A DNA stretch of 64,000 nt from positions 651,214 through 715,213 of the forward strand of contig NC_044206.1 in assembly GCF_900880675.1 (NCBI RefSeq), in the 5' to 3' direction. Shown here one piece after another: positions 21,643-33,085 of this stretch. The DNA is from Sparus aurata. Taxonomy: Eukaryota > Chordata > Actinopteri > Spariformes > Sparidae. A program made the translations under genes and the position numbers. Position 1 is the stretch's first letter, and each line of letters starts with the position of its first letter. Under the pieces are notes generated by a model. That model was given only the letters and a program-made list of their open reading frames with translations, was not told where the DNA came from and made no database searches.

Positions 21643-22067
21643 ATTATTATTTTTTTTTTTTTTGGCTCACCTCCACCACCCCTCTTCGGAGGACAGCTTT
21701 ATCTTTATTCAAACATAGGTATACAACCAAATACAATTTTAAAAATGGTTTAAGTAGCTCTGAAACCCACAGATATAGATATTTAATGATAGTTGTAGTC
21801 AGTGTGTGTGTTAAGAAGAGACACTGTGCAATATAGTCTTTGTTTACTTGGCTGTCATTCATGTGAAATTGATTGACAATGTTTTGTAATTCCTGTGAAA
21901 TGGATTCAGTGCAGTCAATAAATTCTGAATTTCTTCAGTGACACAGATATCGTGATGTATCGTGGATGAAATGTCTTGCAAGATATCGATTATCGCAGAA
22001 TCGCTGTATCGTGATATTATCGTTATCGTGAGCAAAATATCGTGATAGTATCAAATACCCAGCCCTA
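21464..22067. mobile_element. Nonautonomous hAT element with perfect 8-bp TSD
   Basis: The ends are TAGGGGTGTGCC and GGGCTGGGTA-type (right end CCCAGCCCTA). The flanks are GTATTTAC at 21456-21463 and again at 22068-22075, a perfect 8-bp duplication. ATCGATA/TATCGTGAT motifs fill the arms and a long (TA)n run lies inside. No transposase coding is visible. Confidence 0.9.
21564..21639. repeat. (TA)n microsatellite
   Basis: Long TA run inside the hAT MITE. Confidence 0.95.
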
Positions 22068-22080
22068 GTATTTACCAGGA

Positions 22081-22140
22081 CAGTGGTGGAAAATAATAAA
22101 GTATATTTACTCAAGTGCTGTATACCAAGGTAAATATAAG
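22081..22140. repeat. Fragment of a CAGTGGTGGAA-type dispersed repeat
   Basis: CAGTGGTGGAAAATAATAAA followed by TTTACTCAAGTGCTGTA is the start of a common fish repeat. A second, longer copy is at 32924-33085. It begins six bases after the neighbouring hAT target duplication. Confidence 0.5.
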
Positions 22141-22508
22141 ACATTAACTGCCACTATGAATCAAACTAAATCAATCTCAAAACAAAAGGCAAGTTTAGTT
22201 CACAAAAAAAGAGAGAGCAGCATCTGAAAAAACACAAAAACTTTTAGTTTGGTCACGAAACTCAGAAAATTGTAAACTTTTATGGTAATGTTTAGCTTTA
22301 AGATGCAAAATAGAGTTTGAGTGTAGTCTGAGTTTTGTGGGGGTCTCTTACCTAATTAAGACTAGGAGTAGAGATAAATAATTGAAAGCCTAACGGCTAC
22401 TTTCCAGACACAGAACACCCTCAAGACACACTGACACACAAACGCACACACACACCAGGCCACAATTTTAACAAGAATATTGATAGATTGATTGTGATTC
22501 AATGTAAT
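22141..22508. other. No recognisable feature
   Basis: AT-rich DNA with a short CA-rich patch. Confidence 0.25.
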
Positions 22509-24316
22509 TTATATATGAGATATGACAGTGCACAACACAATAGCCCAGTAAAAAGTAAAAAGCCATCCTGTTTGCGGCCTCGGTCCTGGTACCAATGATT
22601 TGGAAGTCTGATGTACTCTTTTTATTTGAGATTGAATGATTGGTGGAGGGTCAAATCTATCAATAGCAGGTCCATGGAGGTCCACAAACAACAATGCATG
22701 AAGGCTCCTGGCTCACAGCAGGTTCCTGGCCTTACTGTCAGTGTCATTGCATGCAGAAAAGCCATTCAAACCCTCTGCAGAGGTCAGAAGAAAGGTGCTG
22801 CTGGCCACTGCAAGTATTTTCAAAGTTTTTCCTTGATGTTCCTTACCTTGTAATTTCAAGTATCTGAACTCACTGACAGCTACATTGACAGACTCTCCAA
22901 GGAGTTTAGCGAACTTCCTCACCTCACGCTCACCCAACAGAACAAGTTTTGTCCTCTCTATGTCAGAAGTGCTGATCCATAAGCTTCATCGTGTTTGCCA
23001 ACTCAATATCAGGGAGACGTCTGGTGAGATTATCAATCATTCATTGGTCAACTTGGAGATTACTTACTTAAATTCCTGTGAGTTATGCCCTTTTGAACTT
23101 GCTGTTGGTTATACTGTCTTTGACTTTCTGCCCCCTGCCACTGCCTTTAACAAGTGACAACAACCATTATTTCTAAACGTGAACCACCTGATGTCAAGGT
23201 AAAACCTGTTTTAGTCTAGCTGAGTCCAGTATGAGACTTAGAGTGGCAGCCCCATCAGTGACTATGCCAATTAGGTTTTTTTGCCGAATCTCTGCATCCA
23301 TTCTTTCCTTCCATATGATGTATTTCAGCAACCTTGAATCTGTAAACACATTGTCCACAATTCCATTCCCAGTGACCTCATACCTGACAAATCTATCTAC
23401 ATAGATATATAGATATAGATATATATCTATATATCTATGTATATATATACATAGAGAGAGAGAAAGAGAGAGAGAGATATCTAACTATATATATATATAT
23501 ATATATATACACATACATACAGTATGTGTGTATGAATTATACTTTAATCTTATGTTGTGCTAATATGGGAGTCAAGTGATTAGACATTAAAAATGTATTG
23601 TGCAATGCGTTCGACAATCTGAGCACATGAATTATCAGATCGATGAGAAATGTCAAATTTCGCACCATTTATCTAATTAATTTTCATAATGGGATTCAGT
23701 TTTGTATAAGGCAGCCTTTCTATAGTGACAGTATAAACTGCCTTAAAGGAGCTAGCTGGCTGCTAATACATACTGGAGTTCCGCAACTGTCGTCAGAAGG
23801 ACTGTCTTTTTTAACAGCTCACTTATGGGAAATGCTGTCATGATGAATGAAAATCTTTTTGTGCAACTGCTTTTGAACAAGGCTACTTCCAGTCCCATTG
23901 ATCAAAGCATTTAGCAAATGCATTCTAAACTTTTTCACAAAAAGTAATATAATCATGGCTTCTTTCTAGACAAGGCCTCCAATATCACCCTCCTTTGCAA
24001 ACAGCTGGGGTTTCTTTCCTTCTAGGACCTCCACTGATTGTTGCCAGTTCTTTGACTGTCATTCCGCAGGCTCCTTGCCATAATGTTCCTCCTCTGAACT
24101 GTCCTGTAATACCAGCAGGTGAATGTGTGTGGTGGTCCCACATTCAGCAGCATCAGGTCTGGTTGCAAAGCTAGAATTCGCAAAGCTTGTACTAGCTCTA
24201 ATACTTCCAACACTATCAGATGTAGCAGCAGAGCTAGCATCCTTAGCAGCCGCAAAGCTTTTGCTAGCTGTTTTTTGTGTCATTATATATATATAAAAAA
24301 ACAAAAAAAAAAACAA
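22509..24316 (-). pseudogene. hAT-superfamily transposase relic
   Basis: Several minus-strand pieces look like a decayed hAT transposase. A C-terminal piece (22937 downward) has TSAEGLNGFSACN, resembling the Cys/Glu-Arg-Gly-Phe-Ser box of hAT dimerisation domains, and then LLFVDLHGPAIDRFDP (compare LLFVDLNGP-type tails). A middle piece (about 23390-23170) has LIGIVTDGAATL, similar to the DGA motif. An N-terminal piece (24280-24000) is Ser/Ala-rich. Frames are broken repeatedly. I read it as one old element, but continuity between the pieces is inferred. Confidence 0.4.
23395..23520. repeat. Compound (TATC/GA/TA)n microsatellite
   Basis: Mixed ATAGATAT, GA and TA runs. No coding. Confidence 0.9.
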
Positions 24317-24596
24317 GCCAGGCTCGTACTCTCTGTTGCTAACAGAGACCTTTTTTCAGTGGTATGTGAATATTGTGCATAATTAATTTGGTAAACATAT
24401 GTCTCTCTGTCAGTCTGTTTATATCATTAACAAAACTATTATTCATCATATTGAAAAATGCATTATAAGCCATTAAAAGTTATGGTTGCTGGTAATGTAT
24501 TAGCCACCCCCACAGATGTATGGATGTATTATGATAATGTCCAGGTTACAGGGACAGTTTTTTTCAATATGGTCACAGGCTTTTCACTCTGACTGT
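24317..24596. other. No recognisable feature
   Basis: AT-rich stretch between the hAT relic and the next element. Confidence 0.25.
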
Positions 24597-25775
24597 GAAT
24601 TTGGCAGTGTTGGGCACGTTACTTTAAAAAAGTAATTAGTTATAGTTACTAGTTACTTCTCCCAAAAAGTAACTGAGTTAGTAATGGAATTACTCCACTA
24701 TAAAAGTAACTAGTTACCAGGAAAAGTAACTATTGCGTTACTTTTATTTCTTCCCCCTTTTGAGCTCGGCAGTCATTTTAGCGTACTCGGCATCTACATA
24801 TATATTTAGAAAATGTATTTCTGCATGGCGGACTGGCTCCTGCTCTCCCCGATATTTTGCCAATGAGTGCTCTGAAGGAGTCTGAGTCAGCTGTTGATAA
24901 CGGGAGCAAGTTCTTAACAACATACCTGTCTATCATTGCATTCAGTTCAGTCTGTGTCACAAGTTTTTGTGAAGCTGTTAGCGGAGCTCACGTTAGCCAC
25001 ACCTGGCCTGCTATCATCATCAACAGCGTCAGCAACAGAGTTTTTGGCCAGTGTTATTTTAGTAGAAGCGTGTGCCGCTGAGAAGTGATTCATTAGATCA
25101 GAGTTGTTTACAACAGCCGTGGATAAAGGAGCTTAAAGTAGTGTCTGTATTTCCACTTTGAAAACGTAAACTTTCCCTCCGGACTCGCCATTGCTGCAGT
25201 TCACCTCTGCTAGTTTGTGTGTGTGAGGCTGCTGTGTGCGTGTGTGGCTTGTGTGTAAACCGAACATTGCCACTGATTGGCTTAAGAACTCTCACTCAAT
25301 GTTAGAGAGCCAATCATCATCACTTATGCGGTTGTCTCGCCCCTAACTCCTCCCTCACCGGAGGAAAATAAAACAGCTCTGCAGCTCTGGGGTCCGTTTC
25401 ACAAAGCAGGTTTAGTGAAACTCTGAGTCTGTTAACCCTGAAATGGAGTTTTCCGTTTCAAAAAGGGAGGTAACTCAAACCAGAGAAAGAGGGGTAACTC
25501 CAGCCTGTTTCACAGAGAGAGGTAACTTAAGCTCTCGGTCAGTTACCATGGTAACATACTCTCTGAAACTAACCTGGTCGGGACCAGGTTTTTCTCAACA
25601 AACCTCGAGTTTCTCTCAGTCTCCGCCCTCTTTCAGCCACACACGGTATTTGATTTCCTCATTCATTCAGTCAGCAGGCGAGTTTTGGCGTAGTATAGTT
25701 CTCATTGATCATTGCAAAAATCAGTCAGTAGGCCTACATTAGAAGTTATATTAGGTGGCGACTATTTTCACTACC

Positions 25776-26228
25776 ATGGCATGTCCTTTTGATAATAATC
25801 CCGTGGATGAAGGTGCAGCATTACTGCACAGAGAATTAAATATTCGTCGGGAGATGATTATCAGACGCGCATAGATGTTCTTGCATTTCCAGACAATTAT
25901 CTTTTTGAGCGGTACCGTTTCACGTCACAGTCCATCATTTACATACACAACCTGATCCGTCCTTACATTTCCAACATTACCAACCGAAGCCATGCTCTCA
26001 CATCCCAGCAGATATTGTGTGTTGCGCTGCGTTTTTTTTTTTTTTGCAAATGGGAGTTTTTTATACAACGTCGGAGATGCAGAGCACTTGAGCAAGGCAA
26101 CTGTATGCAGAGCGGTCAGAAAAGTGTGCCTCGCCCTGAAACGGCTACTACCATCTTTATCATTTTCAGCTCCTCTGCCTACGTTAGAGGTGGCGGTGCT
26201 GGGCCACCACCCGTCTGTGTTAGTTTAA
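25776..26228 (+). pseudogene. HARBI1-like transposase, N-terminal part, frameshifted
   Basis: ATG at 25776 starts MACPFDNNPVDEGAALL. The reading then needs a frame change to give VLAFPDNYLFERYRFT, IIYIHNLIRPYISNITNRSH and LTSQQILCVALRFF. After a poly-T run it continues in a third frame as NGSFLYNVGDAEHLSKATVC and KVCLALKRLL. These are the successive motifs of Harbinger transposases before the DDE domain, which is missing here. At least two frameshifts make it nonfunctional. Confidence 0.75.
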
Positions 26229-26547
26229 ATAGGCTTAATTATTTAACAGAACATGATATAGATGAGAAGACATTTATGTGTGTGAAAACAGCATTATGTT
26301 GGGGATAAAACAACTGTACAGTCACACAGCCACTTAATATTTACTTTACAATGTAAAACCTGATCAAAATGAGGTACCCCCATGAGATTATGCCGAGGTC
26401 TAATGTTTTTATGTTTCATCTTAAGCTGCAGCCAAGTGCGCTTCTCAGCCGGGGTTGCACCTAAATGAAATAAATTAATAGGCTACCACTCAAGCAGTTT
26501 CCCCCTGTAATATTATTGTGATTGCAAAGGACTACATTTAAACTTAC

Positions 26548-26714
26548 ATACTGACCCGAGCACCAATGTTCTCCCACGCCGTCTCCCTCTCTTTTGCTGC
26601 TGCAGCGGTGTTACACTTCCTTTTAAAAACGTGCTCAAACTCACCGTATGAGCGCATTAATATTTACATTTCCAGTGGGGTGAAAAACGTAGCCCTCCTC
26701 TTCCCCGTTGCCAT
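26548..26714 (-). pseudogene. Myb/SANT-like (NAIF1-type) exon of the Harbinger element
   Basis: Minus-strand ATG at 26714 gives MATGKRRATFFTPLEM, a stop (TAA), then FEHVFKRKCNTAAAAKERET and AWENIGARVS before a GTAAGT donor. This is the first exon of the Myb-like protein that accompanies Harbinger transposases and recognises the element ends. The premature stop disables it. Confidence 0.65.
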
Positions 26715-27091
26715 GGTGACTCGTCGAATCAGGGCTCCATTGATGCTGTCTTTTTATACTTGTGGTGCACGTGCTTAACTCCAGGTTAAACTACTCCGAG
26801 TTGATCAAACTAACTCAAATCAGCTGTTCTGGAACCGAAAACTCAGAGTTTCCTATCTCAGAGTAGATCAACTCAGAGTTCAGGGTTAGACTCAGAGTTT
26901 GTTGAACCTGCTTTGTGAAACGGACCCCTGGTGGCTGAGAGCCGAGTCGGATGACAACTGCTTCAATGATCAGCTTCAGTTTGTAACGCGCCACATTTAA
27001 TAGTCGGTAATGGTAACAGCGTTGTAACGATGGAAATGGTAATTAGTTAGATTACCCGTTACTGAAAAAAAGTAACGCTGTTAGTAACGCC

Positions 27092-27746
27092 TGTCATGGC
27101 TGTAGATTCTTGTTCCTTGTGTTGTGATTGGTTGTCATTTTGTCTTGTGTTTCCTTGTGTCTAATTTCCATGTCTTTGTATCATGTCTTGTGTCTTATGT
27201 TTTGATTTTTCCATGCCCTCATGTGTCCTTTAAGTTCTGCTGTGTATTTTCCTATGTTCCCTCTGGCTCCCTCTGTCTATTGTTTTGTTCTCTTCATGTT
27301 CTCATGTGCTCCTCCCCTTCGTTGTCTCACCTGTTGGTCCACCTCACCTGTTCCTCGTCTTGTCATCAGTGTCTGTGCATTTAGTCTCTGTGTTCCCTTC
27401 ACTCCTTGTCTGGTCATTGTTTGTTCTTGTCAGCCCCTGTCTATGTCCATGCGCTTGTCCATGTTCTTCAAGTCCTGTTATGGTAGGTTTTGGTTTTGAG
27501 TTTTCCATGTTTGATTTGAACTTTGCCTTTTTCTTTGTTCTTTGTCTTGCCTTTTAGTTGCTACTTTGCCTTGCTGTTTTTGGCTGCTACTTTGCCTCTT
27601 GCCCCCGTTTTGTCTGCTTCTGTTTTTTGTGTTCAGCTTTAAAATAAAGCTCGCCTTTTTTTTCCCCATATCCTTGCCTCTCATGTAACTGCATTTGGGT
27701 CCACCTTCCCCTTTCCATAGTCTTCCCTTTAACCCCCTGCCTGACA
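27092..27746 (+). mobile_element. Solo LTR of a retrotransposon
   Basis: It begins TGTCATGGCTG and ends CTGCCTGACA, i.e. TG...CA ends, 655 bp. AATAAA is at 27643-27648, before a GT/T-rich 3' part, as in an LTR transcription terminator. It interrupts the right arm of the family-A hAT element. Flanks ACGCC and ACGCT are a 5-bp duplication with one mismatch. No internal retrotransposon genes flank it, so it is a solo LTR. It is probably Gypsy-type, which is inference. Confidence 0.65.
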
Positions 27747-27886
27747 ACGCTGTTTGGTCTAACACCGTTATTCCCAACACTGGAATTAGGTGTATGCATT
27801 TTCCCTCTACCAGACAATCAGGGGGCTCAATACGATTCAGGGATGATGCATTCAGGTAGATACATTTTTAGTATATTTGGCCTTTG

Positions 27887-28032
27887 GCTTTTTTGATAGA
27901 ACAGCTAAAGACATGGCAGGAAACAGGTTGAGAGAGAGAGAGGGAGTGACACGCTTCAAAGGGCCCCAGGCCAGGACTCGAACTCGGAACATGGGACGCC
28001 CGCTCTACCTACTATGCTAAACAGCGCTCCCA
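27887..28032 (-). mobile_element. tRNA-derived SINE, minus strand
   Basis: Reverse complement shows GCATAGTAGGTAGAGCGGG (A box), GAGTTCGAGTCC (B box), then GTGTCACTCCCTCTCTCTC and CAACCTGTTTCCTGCC. The body is the same type as the SINE at 39567-39722. It is a SINE head, not a tRNA gene: it has no cloverleaf with acceptor stem. Confidence 0.75.
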
Positions 28033-28589
28033 GGTGGATACATTTTTAATACAGGACAATTCCGTATGCTTCAATGAGATCTGATACAATACGATGCCTA
28101 GCCTAGCCAGTTCTTAACATTTGTCAAAATACGCTACTTCTAAAGAAGTGGCAGTATTTTCATTAAATATATCTGATATCCTTATCTTATGCAATGGGGA
28201 AATGGGAAGATAAATGATCATTGAGAATGTATTATCCATTTTTGCATTAGACACAGACAAGTGCCTAACTGGCAGTTGGGGACAGAAATATGAAATGATT
28301 ATCTCAGACCTTGCAGAGTTGTAGCAGGAGAAACTGTGTGATATCAGTGTCTTTGTGTTGCGTTTTCTTGCTTGTGCAAGTAGGATTAGCATCTAAAAAT
28401 GACTCCTCATTGCACACATACATTCCGTCATACTATCTCTGGTGAGTGTTACCATCATGCTAAAACTGAACTTAATCACTGTTCTACTGACAGAATATGT
28501 CGACTTTTACTGGTGTTATTGGAGACTTTTTTGGTGTTTGGAGACTCTGACTTGGAAGCACGTATCACTCTGCAGTTACTGTGCTCAAC
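28033..28589. other. No recognisable feature
   Basis: Unassigned DNA. Confidence 0.25.
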
Positions 28590-28919
28590 GAGCAGCGGGT
28601 GCTGCCGTGAGTCCCTCCCCCGTCCAAAAGCACTCACAGGCGGTCAGTCTCTCAGTAGCCTCGTGAGGCAGTCCAGTCAGAGCAGAGAGGAGACACACAG
28701 CACTCCGCCTCCAGGCTGTAAATGAATCGCGGATGCGCATGGCCGCCGCAGCTCCGGCGTACAGAGCGGGGTGTAAATGTACCATTTATTACCAACTAAT
28801 AGCCGGGTTTCAATTAACCGCAGGGTCCCTTTAAACGCCGGGTGCAGGTGTATATTTTGATAAATAACCGCAGGGGAAACACCCCGACGTCATCATCATG
28901 ACGTCTACCGTCACGTCTC
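28590..28919. other. CpG-rich unassigned patch
   Basis: A GC- and CpG-richer island in AT-rich surroundings, with the near-palindrome GACGTCATCATCATGACGTC near 28887. It may be the promoter or terminus of an unrecognised element. Confidence 0.3.
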
Positions 28920-28988
28920 TTTAGGAGCGGCAGCGCAGCTTTCTGTGTGAATTACATGAATTACAATTACTGCGCTGCCGCTCCTAAA
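28920..28988. repeat. Perfect 18-bp inverted repeat with 33-base loop
   Basis: TTTAGGAGCGGCAGCGCA (28920-28937) pairs exactly with TGCGCTGCCGCTCCTAAA (28971-28988). Strong GC-rich stem. Function unknown. Confidence 0.85.
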
Positions 28989-31900
28989 TCCGAATTTTCC
29001 AAATATCACAATAACAAAACAGTAAAAATCAAAAAATGTTCACGTTATTCTGTTTTTGTTTTAAAACAGAATAACAGCTACAAAATGTGTGATTTTGTGT
29101 TATTCTGTTTTTCCGTTCTGGTTTTAAAACAAAATAACAGAAAAACAAAGTTGTTTTTCTGTTATTTTAATTTGGTTTTGAAACGGAAAAACCAAAGAAC
29201 GAAGGGTACACGGATTTACCATGAACTGTGTTAGCATTGTTGGACATGTTTTTGGTTTATCCCTCACAACAGTGGATCCAATAGCACTAGAGGTGATTTA
29301 CGTAAGTCGTAAAAGTAACACAAGTCTTGCTCTGAATTTTTACCTTAAACAAGATTTCGAGACTCAGGGTTCGAGTCTGACCTGTGCACCCCCCCCTTAA
29401 ATAAAATAAATACCAATCAGAAGATAATGAGAGATGGACGAACATGTTGATTTTAGTAACAGTAACTCAACTCTAATCATTTGATGATCATAGCTTTAAA
29501 GCCTATGATGAACAATATGAGTGTATAAAGTGCTGTAATTAAAGATGACAAATCACCATCTGTTTGTCAGTCACTGTGTGTGTGTATGTGTGGTGGTAAG
29601 TGAGTCTGAGGTTTAGGTCTGGAAAATACAAGATTAGTCATCCATTTGTCATGGATGGGATGCTTTTGAAGGACTGCATCTGTCTGCGTGCATGCAAACA
29701 CATGCACACAGTCATCATGCATACACAAAGCCTGGTTTGGTGGGCTTCATCATAGTCCTGTTTGCATCTGCTCCAGTTTGTTTTCCATCCCTTATTAACA
29801 TGCTTAGGGAAGCAAAACACATTTCTAGAAAGGGCTGGTGCAGAAAACATAGTTTAAGATATTCACTCTCCTCCTCGCTTACATTTAACTCATTACGTTT
29901 CCTTAATACATGCAGATTTTCTTTCTGCCTGACTGAGGGAACAGACTCAACGCAAGACAAATAGATATGTTCACTCTTGCTGTCTCTCTTTGCTGTTTTT
30001 GCCCATACACTATTCATCCTAAATTTGAATAATGTTGATATGACAAATATGTGTTGGGGTGGGGGGGTGAAACCTTCTCTCATTTCCCATTCATCATGGT
30101 TATGACAGCTCTTTGTAGTAGTGGCCAACCACCTCATATCTATCAGAGGGAGAATGTAATCATAGGTGTCATCATTCAATCATTCTGAATGACTCTACTA
30201 AAACACACAAACACACACTCCTTTGATCTAATTACAAACCTGACCTTTAGTTGAAATGAGAGCTGGCATAACTGCTAACTGCATAACTGCTAACATAGAA
30301 ATGTCCTGGATTGCAAACTTCAAGGATTTACAAAATCTGTTGGTCTTTTAAACTGATGCATGGAGAGTAAGATGTCATTCACCTACTATTTATTATGCAG
30401 AAAAAAAAGGATAATGACTTTTCCCTCAAAAACTCTGGACTACTGAAAAAAAGCATCCCATTGGTAATATGTGGTAGAGAGGCAGGTACAGAACTAAAAC
30501 AGAGAGAATTCTGATGAGCACAGGTGAATAAGGAAAGGTAGAATCAAAGTCAAAAACAGAGCAGAGAAAAGATACATGGGAATGTGGGGAGCTGACATAT
30601 GGGCTGACTGAGCAGAATGGAAAATGATGGAAGGAGAGAATTAAAGAGAAAGAGGGAAGAAAGAGGAGGAAGAAGATGCTGATGAGGGGCTCCACAGTCT
30701 GCGTAATAAAGCATGCTAACTGCAAGCCACCAGATTTAGAGGGCCTTTACACCACAGCCGAATGTGCCATCATTTTTCCTCCCAAAACGTTAATGTCGCA
30801 CAGGACTGCCATAAATACATCACCGCGCTAATTTAAGGTCTACAATGGAGAACCCCTCAATAGTTCTCTCCCAAGGCTCAAAAAATGCTGTGGAATGATG
30901 GGAATTTTAATGAACATGTGGAAAGAGGATGTTCATGATGGGGCTGTAGGCCTGATACCACAATGGCAGTCAAATGTAAACACACAAAAAAGAAATTTGT
31001 GTTAGAAAATGGGTTTTTCCTCCAATCTATCATTTTAGTGGCTCTGCATAACATGCAGTGATTGTCAGTCTTTGTTTAATAATGGCCTGAAAAGGCATAG
31101 TGTCCCAAACTTGTCCAAAAGTCATTTCAAGTAAACTAAACTTAATTGTTGAAGACCAAACAATTTAATGGTAACTTGTGGTATTGGTGTGTTTGTCGGC
31201 TGTGTAGAAAAAAAAAAACGGCTGTCATTAAAACGTACGAACCTCGAGTGAGTTAGCAAATGGTGTGAGCAATGAAACAGGTTGTTTTAGTTCCTGCTTG
31301 CATGTCAGCGCAGGCCTTTCACACAGGTAATACATCGCAACAATTACACAGCGTCACATAATGAGAGGTGTGAGGGAAGACAATGGATGATAAGTGAGAG
31401 CGGACCATCCTGCACTTCCCAGGGAGCTAATGAAAGCTTTAATTAAGTGTGAAACAGTAGCGAGACTGGGGAGGCAGAGGGGAGCACTGCTGAGGCCCCA
31501 TAGTGGGTGTTCCTTCAAATTCATCTAGAGACCAGAGCCTAAACTGACAGCTCGACTGCTGAGCCAAGGCAAAAAAAACCTTTCACTGTGCCCACACACA
31601 CACACACTGAAGAAATTAAAAATTGACCATGCTTTGTAGCCTTTGTTTCTCTTGCAGGCCTGAGTCAGAATCAGGTCACTTACTGTCGTCAGCTGTTCTC
31701 TTGGTATTCTCAGCACTGCTGCACTAGCTGCTGGAAATGTACTATAGATGCAGTGGGGAGTTTGCAAACACAAACAGAAGAGGAGACCAATGAAAGATGT
31801 CTTAGTGTGAGCACAATTTCATTTATACAGCATATTTCATTTCACAGGAGCTCCAATGTGCTGTACACTCTGTTTGTTTATTGATATTATATTGATATAG

Positions 31901-32210
31901 CCACTTAAATAATGCTAGATCTATAGTAAGGCACCAGGATATATCACTTAAACTAATGCAGTATAATCTAATAGACCTACAATAAATCCTCATTCCACAG
32001 AGATTCTACTGTTCAGGTTTCCAAGTTTTCCAAACTTTTTTAGAGAAGTGTTCATTCAGCTACATCCTCCAGTGTTTCCCACAGAGTGTTTATGCACCTG
32101 TGGCAGGTGGAGGGGGAATGCTTTAAAAGTTTGCCTGCATAGTATTGCTTTAATTGTCTACCTTAATGCATGCACGCTTTGCCTCATCTTGCTGTTTTTC
32201 TCTCCCAGTT
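28989..32210. other. Long stretch without genes
   Basis: Imperfect palindromic GTTATTCTGTTTT / AAAACAGAATAAC motifs recur at 29050-29170. A CA run lies near 31600 and a short repeat scrap (GCATATTTCATTTCACAGGA) near 31830. The block 31290-31480 has even composition with TTTAATTAAG and could be conserved noncoding DNA. No exon is supported. Confidence 0.3.
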
Positions 32211-32405
32211 GAAGGCCAGTTGGGCCAATAACCCACAAGTGGCCCTAACAACTATGAAACTCAGAGCTCCCACCCTTGAACTCTGTATGGGAGTGTCCTT
32301 ACAGAATCATTAAGGACACTCAAAAGCCTGCAACTCCTGTCCCACAATTTACAACTGAAGAAGCCTCTTGGGTGAGAGGTGAAACATCTCCAAGAAACGA
32401 AAAGT
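32211..32405. repeat. Dispersed repeat related to the 20.3-kb fold-back
   Basis: Contains GGGCCAATAACCCACAAGTG, GGGAGTGTCCTTACAGAATC and CTCTTGGGTGAGAGGTGAAA. All are found in inverted form in 20345-20510. It is only one half, so no fold-back here. Confidence 0.6.
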
Positions 32406-32923
32406 CCAGCTGCTCACAATACAGACTTGCCATGACGTGGATTACTGAGAACCTTCCTCAACTCTCCCAGTAAGTATCAGAAGGATGTTTTATAAAGTTA
32501 TCTTAAAACACAAATCTTGTGTTTTGTTCACCCCTGATTTCCTTTGCACAAATGCAGGTGATCATTCTGTGTTTTCTTGTCACCAGAGAACATTTCTCAA
32601 TCTGTCTCTGTTTTTCTGCAGAGCATGTGTAAATGTCAGTAGACAGGAGGTGGTTGAGCGAGGGCTGACTGTCCACTTGTTAACTGATCAAGGTTGTTCT
32701 CCTAAACAGATAGAATAAATTGAAAATAAAAAAATGGTAAAATAGTTATAGGCTATGTGTGAGAAACACTGTCCTCATTTTCAAGGCTATAGCATGCAAG
32801 AGGAGTTGACCAACAGGGTTTTTTTCAAGGCTGATACCAATAGAGATGATTAGTCCAGGAGACTGAAAACCTATATACATTGACAATAAAGATATAAATA
32901 TTAGTCTCTTAATTGAGAATAAC
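32406..32923. other. No recognisable feature
   Basis: Short random ORFs only. Confidence 0.25.
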
Positions 32924-33085
32924 CAGTGATGGAATGTGGCCAACTACAATTTACTTGCATGTGTACAATTTTGAGGCACCTTTTTTTTACTATGTCTAAA
33001 CGTATCTACTTAATACTTTCACTCCACTCCATTTATTTGATAACTTTAGCTACTAGTAACTTTGCAAATGCAGACTATTCATGGT
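32924..33085. repeat. CAGTGATGGAA-type dispersed repeat
   Basis: CAGTGATGGAATGTGGCCAA, GTACAATTTTGAGGCACC, then TTCACTCCACTCCATTTATT and GCTACTAGTAACTTTGC follow the order of a widespread fish MITE-like repeat. It is a diverged relative of 22081-22140. Confidence 0.5.

Larger units (their letters stand above)
25390..26927. mobile_element. PIF/Harbinger element inside the family-A hAT
   Basis: The ends are GGGTCCGTTTCACAAAGCAG and its reverse complement CTGCTTTGTGAAACGGACCC. The flank CTG is repeated on both sides, a 3-bp target duplication as expected for this superfamily. The related copy at 55535 has the uninterrupted host sequence, which fixes the boundaries. It carries a HARBI1-like piece on the plus strand and a Myb/SANT-like exon on the minus strand, the usual two-gene layout. 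The catalytic region is absent. Confidence 0.85.
24605..27782. mobile_element. hAT-type element (family A) with two nested insertions
   Basis: The left end is CAGTGTTGGGCACGTTACTT and the right end CGTTATTCCCAACACTG. Flanking octamers GAATTTGG (24597-24604) and GAATTAGG (27783-27790) form an 8-bp duplication with one mismatch. AAAAGTAACT-type motifs fill both arms. A Harbinger element (25390-26927) and a solo LTR (27092-27746) are inserted; without them the unit is about 0.98 kb. A related copy is at 53394-55690. Confidence 0.85.

Noticed and set aside
27124..27817. Hydrophobic ORFs on both strands that look like membrane proteins
   Set aside because: They come from the T/G-rich body of the solo LTR and have no conserved motifs.
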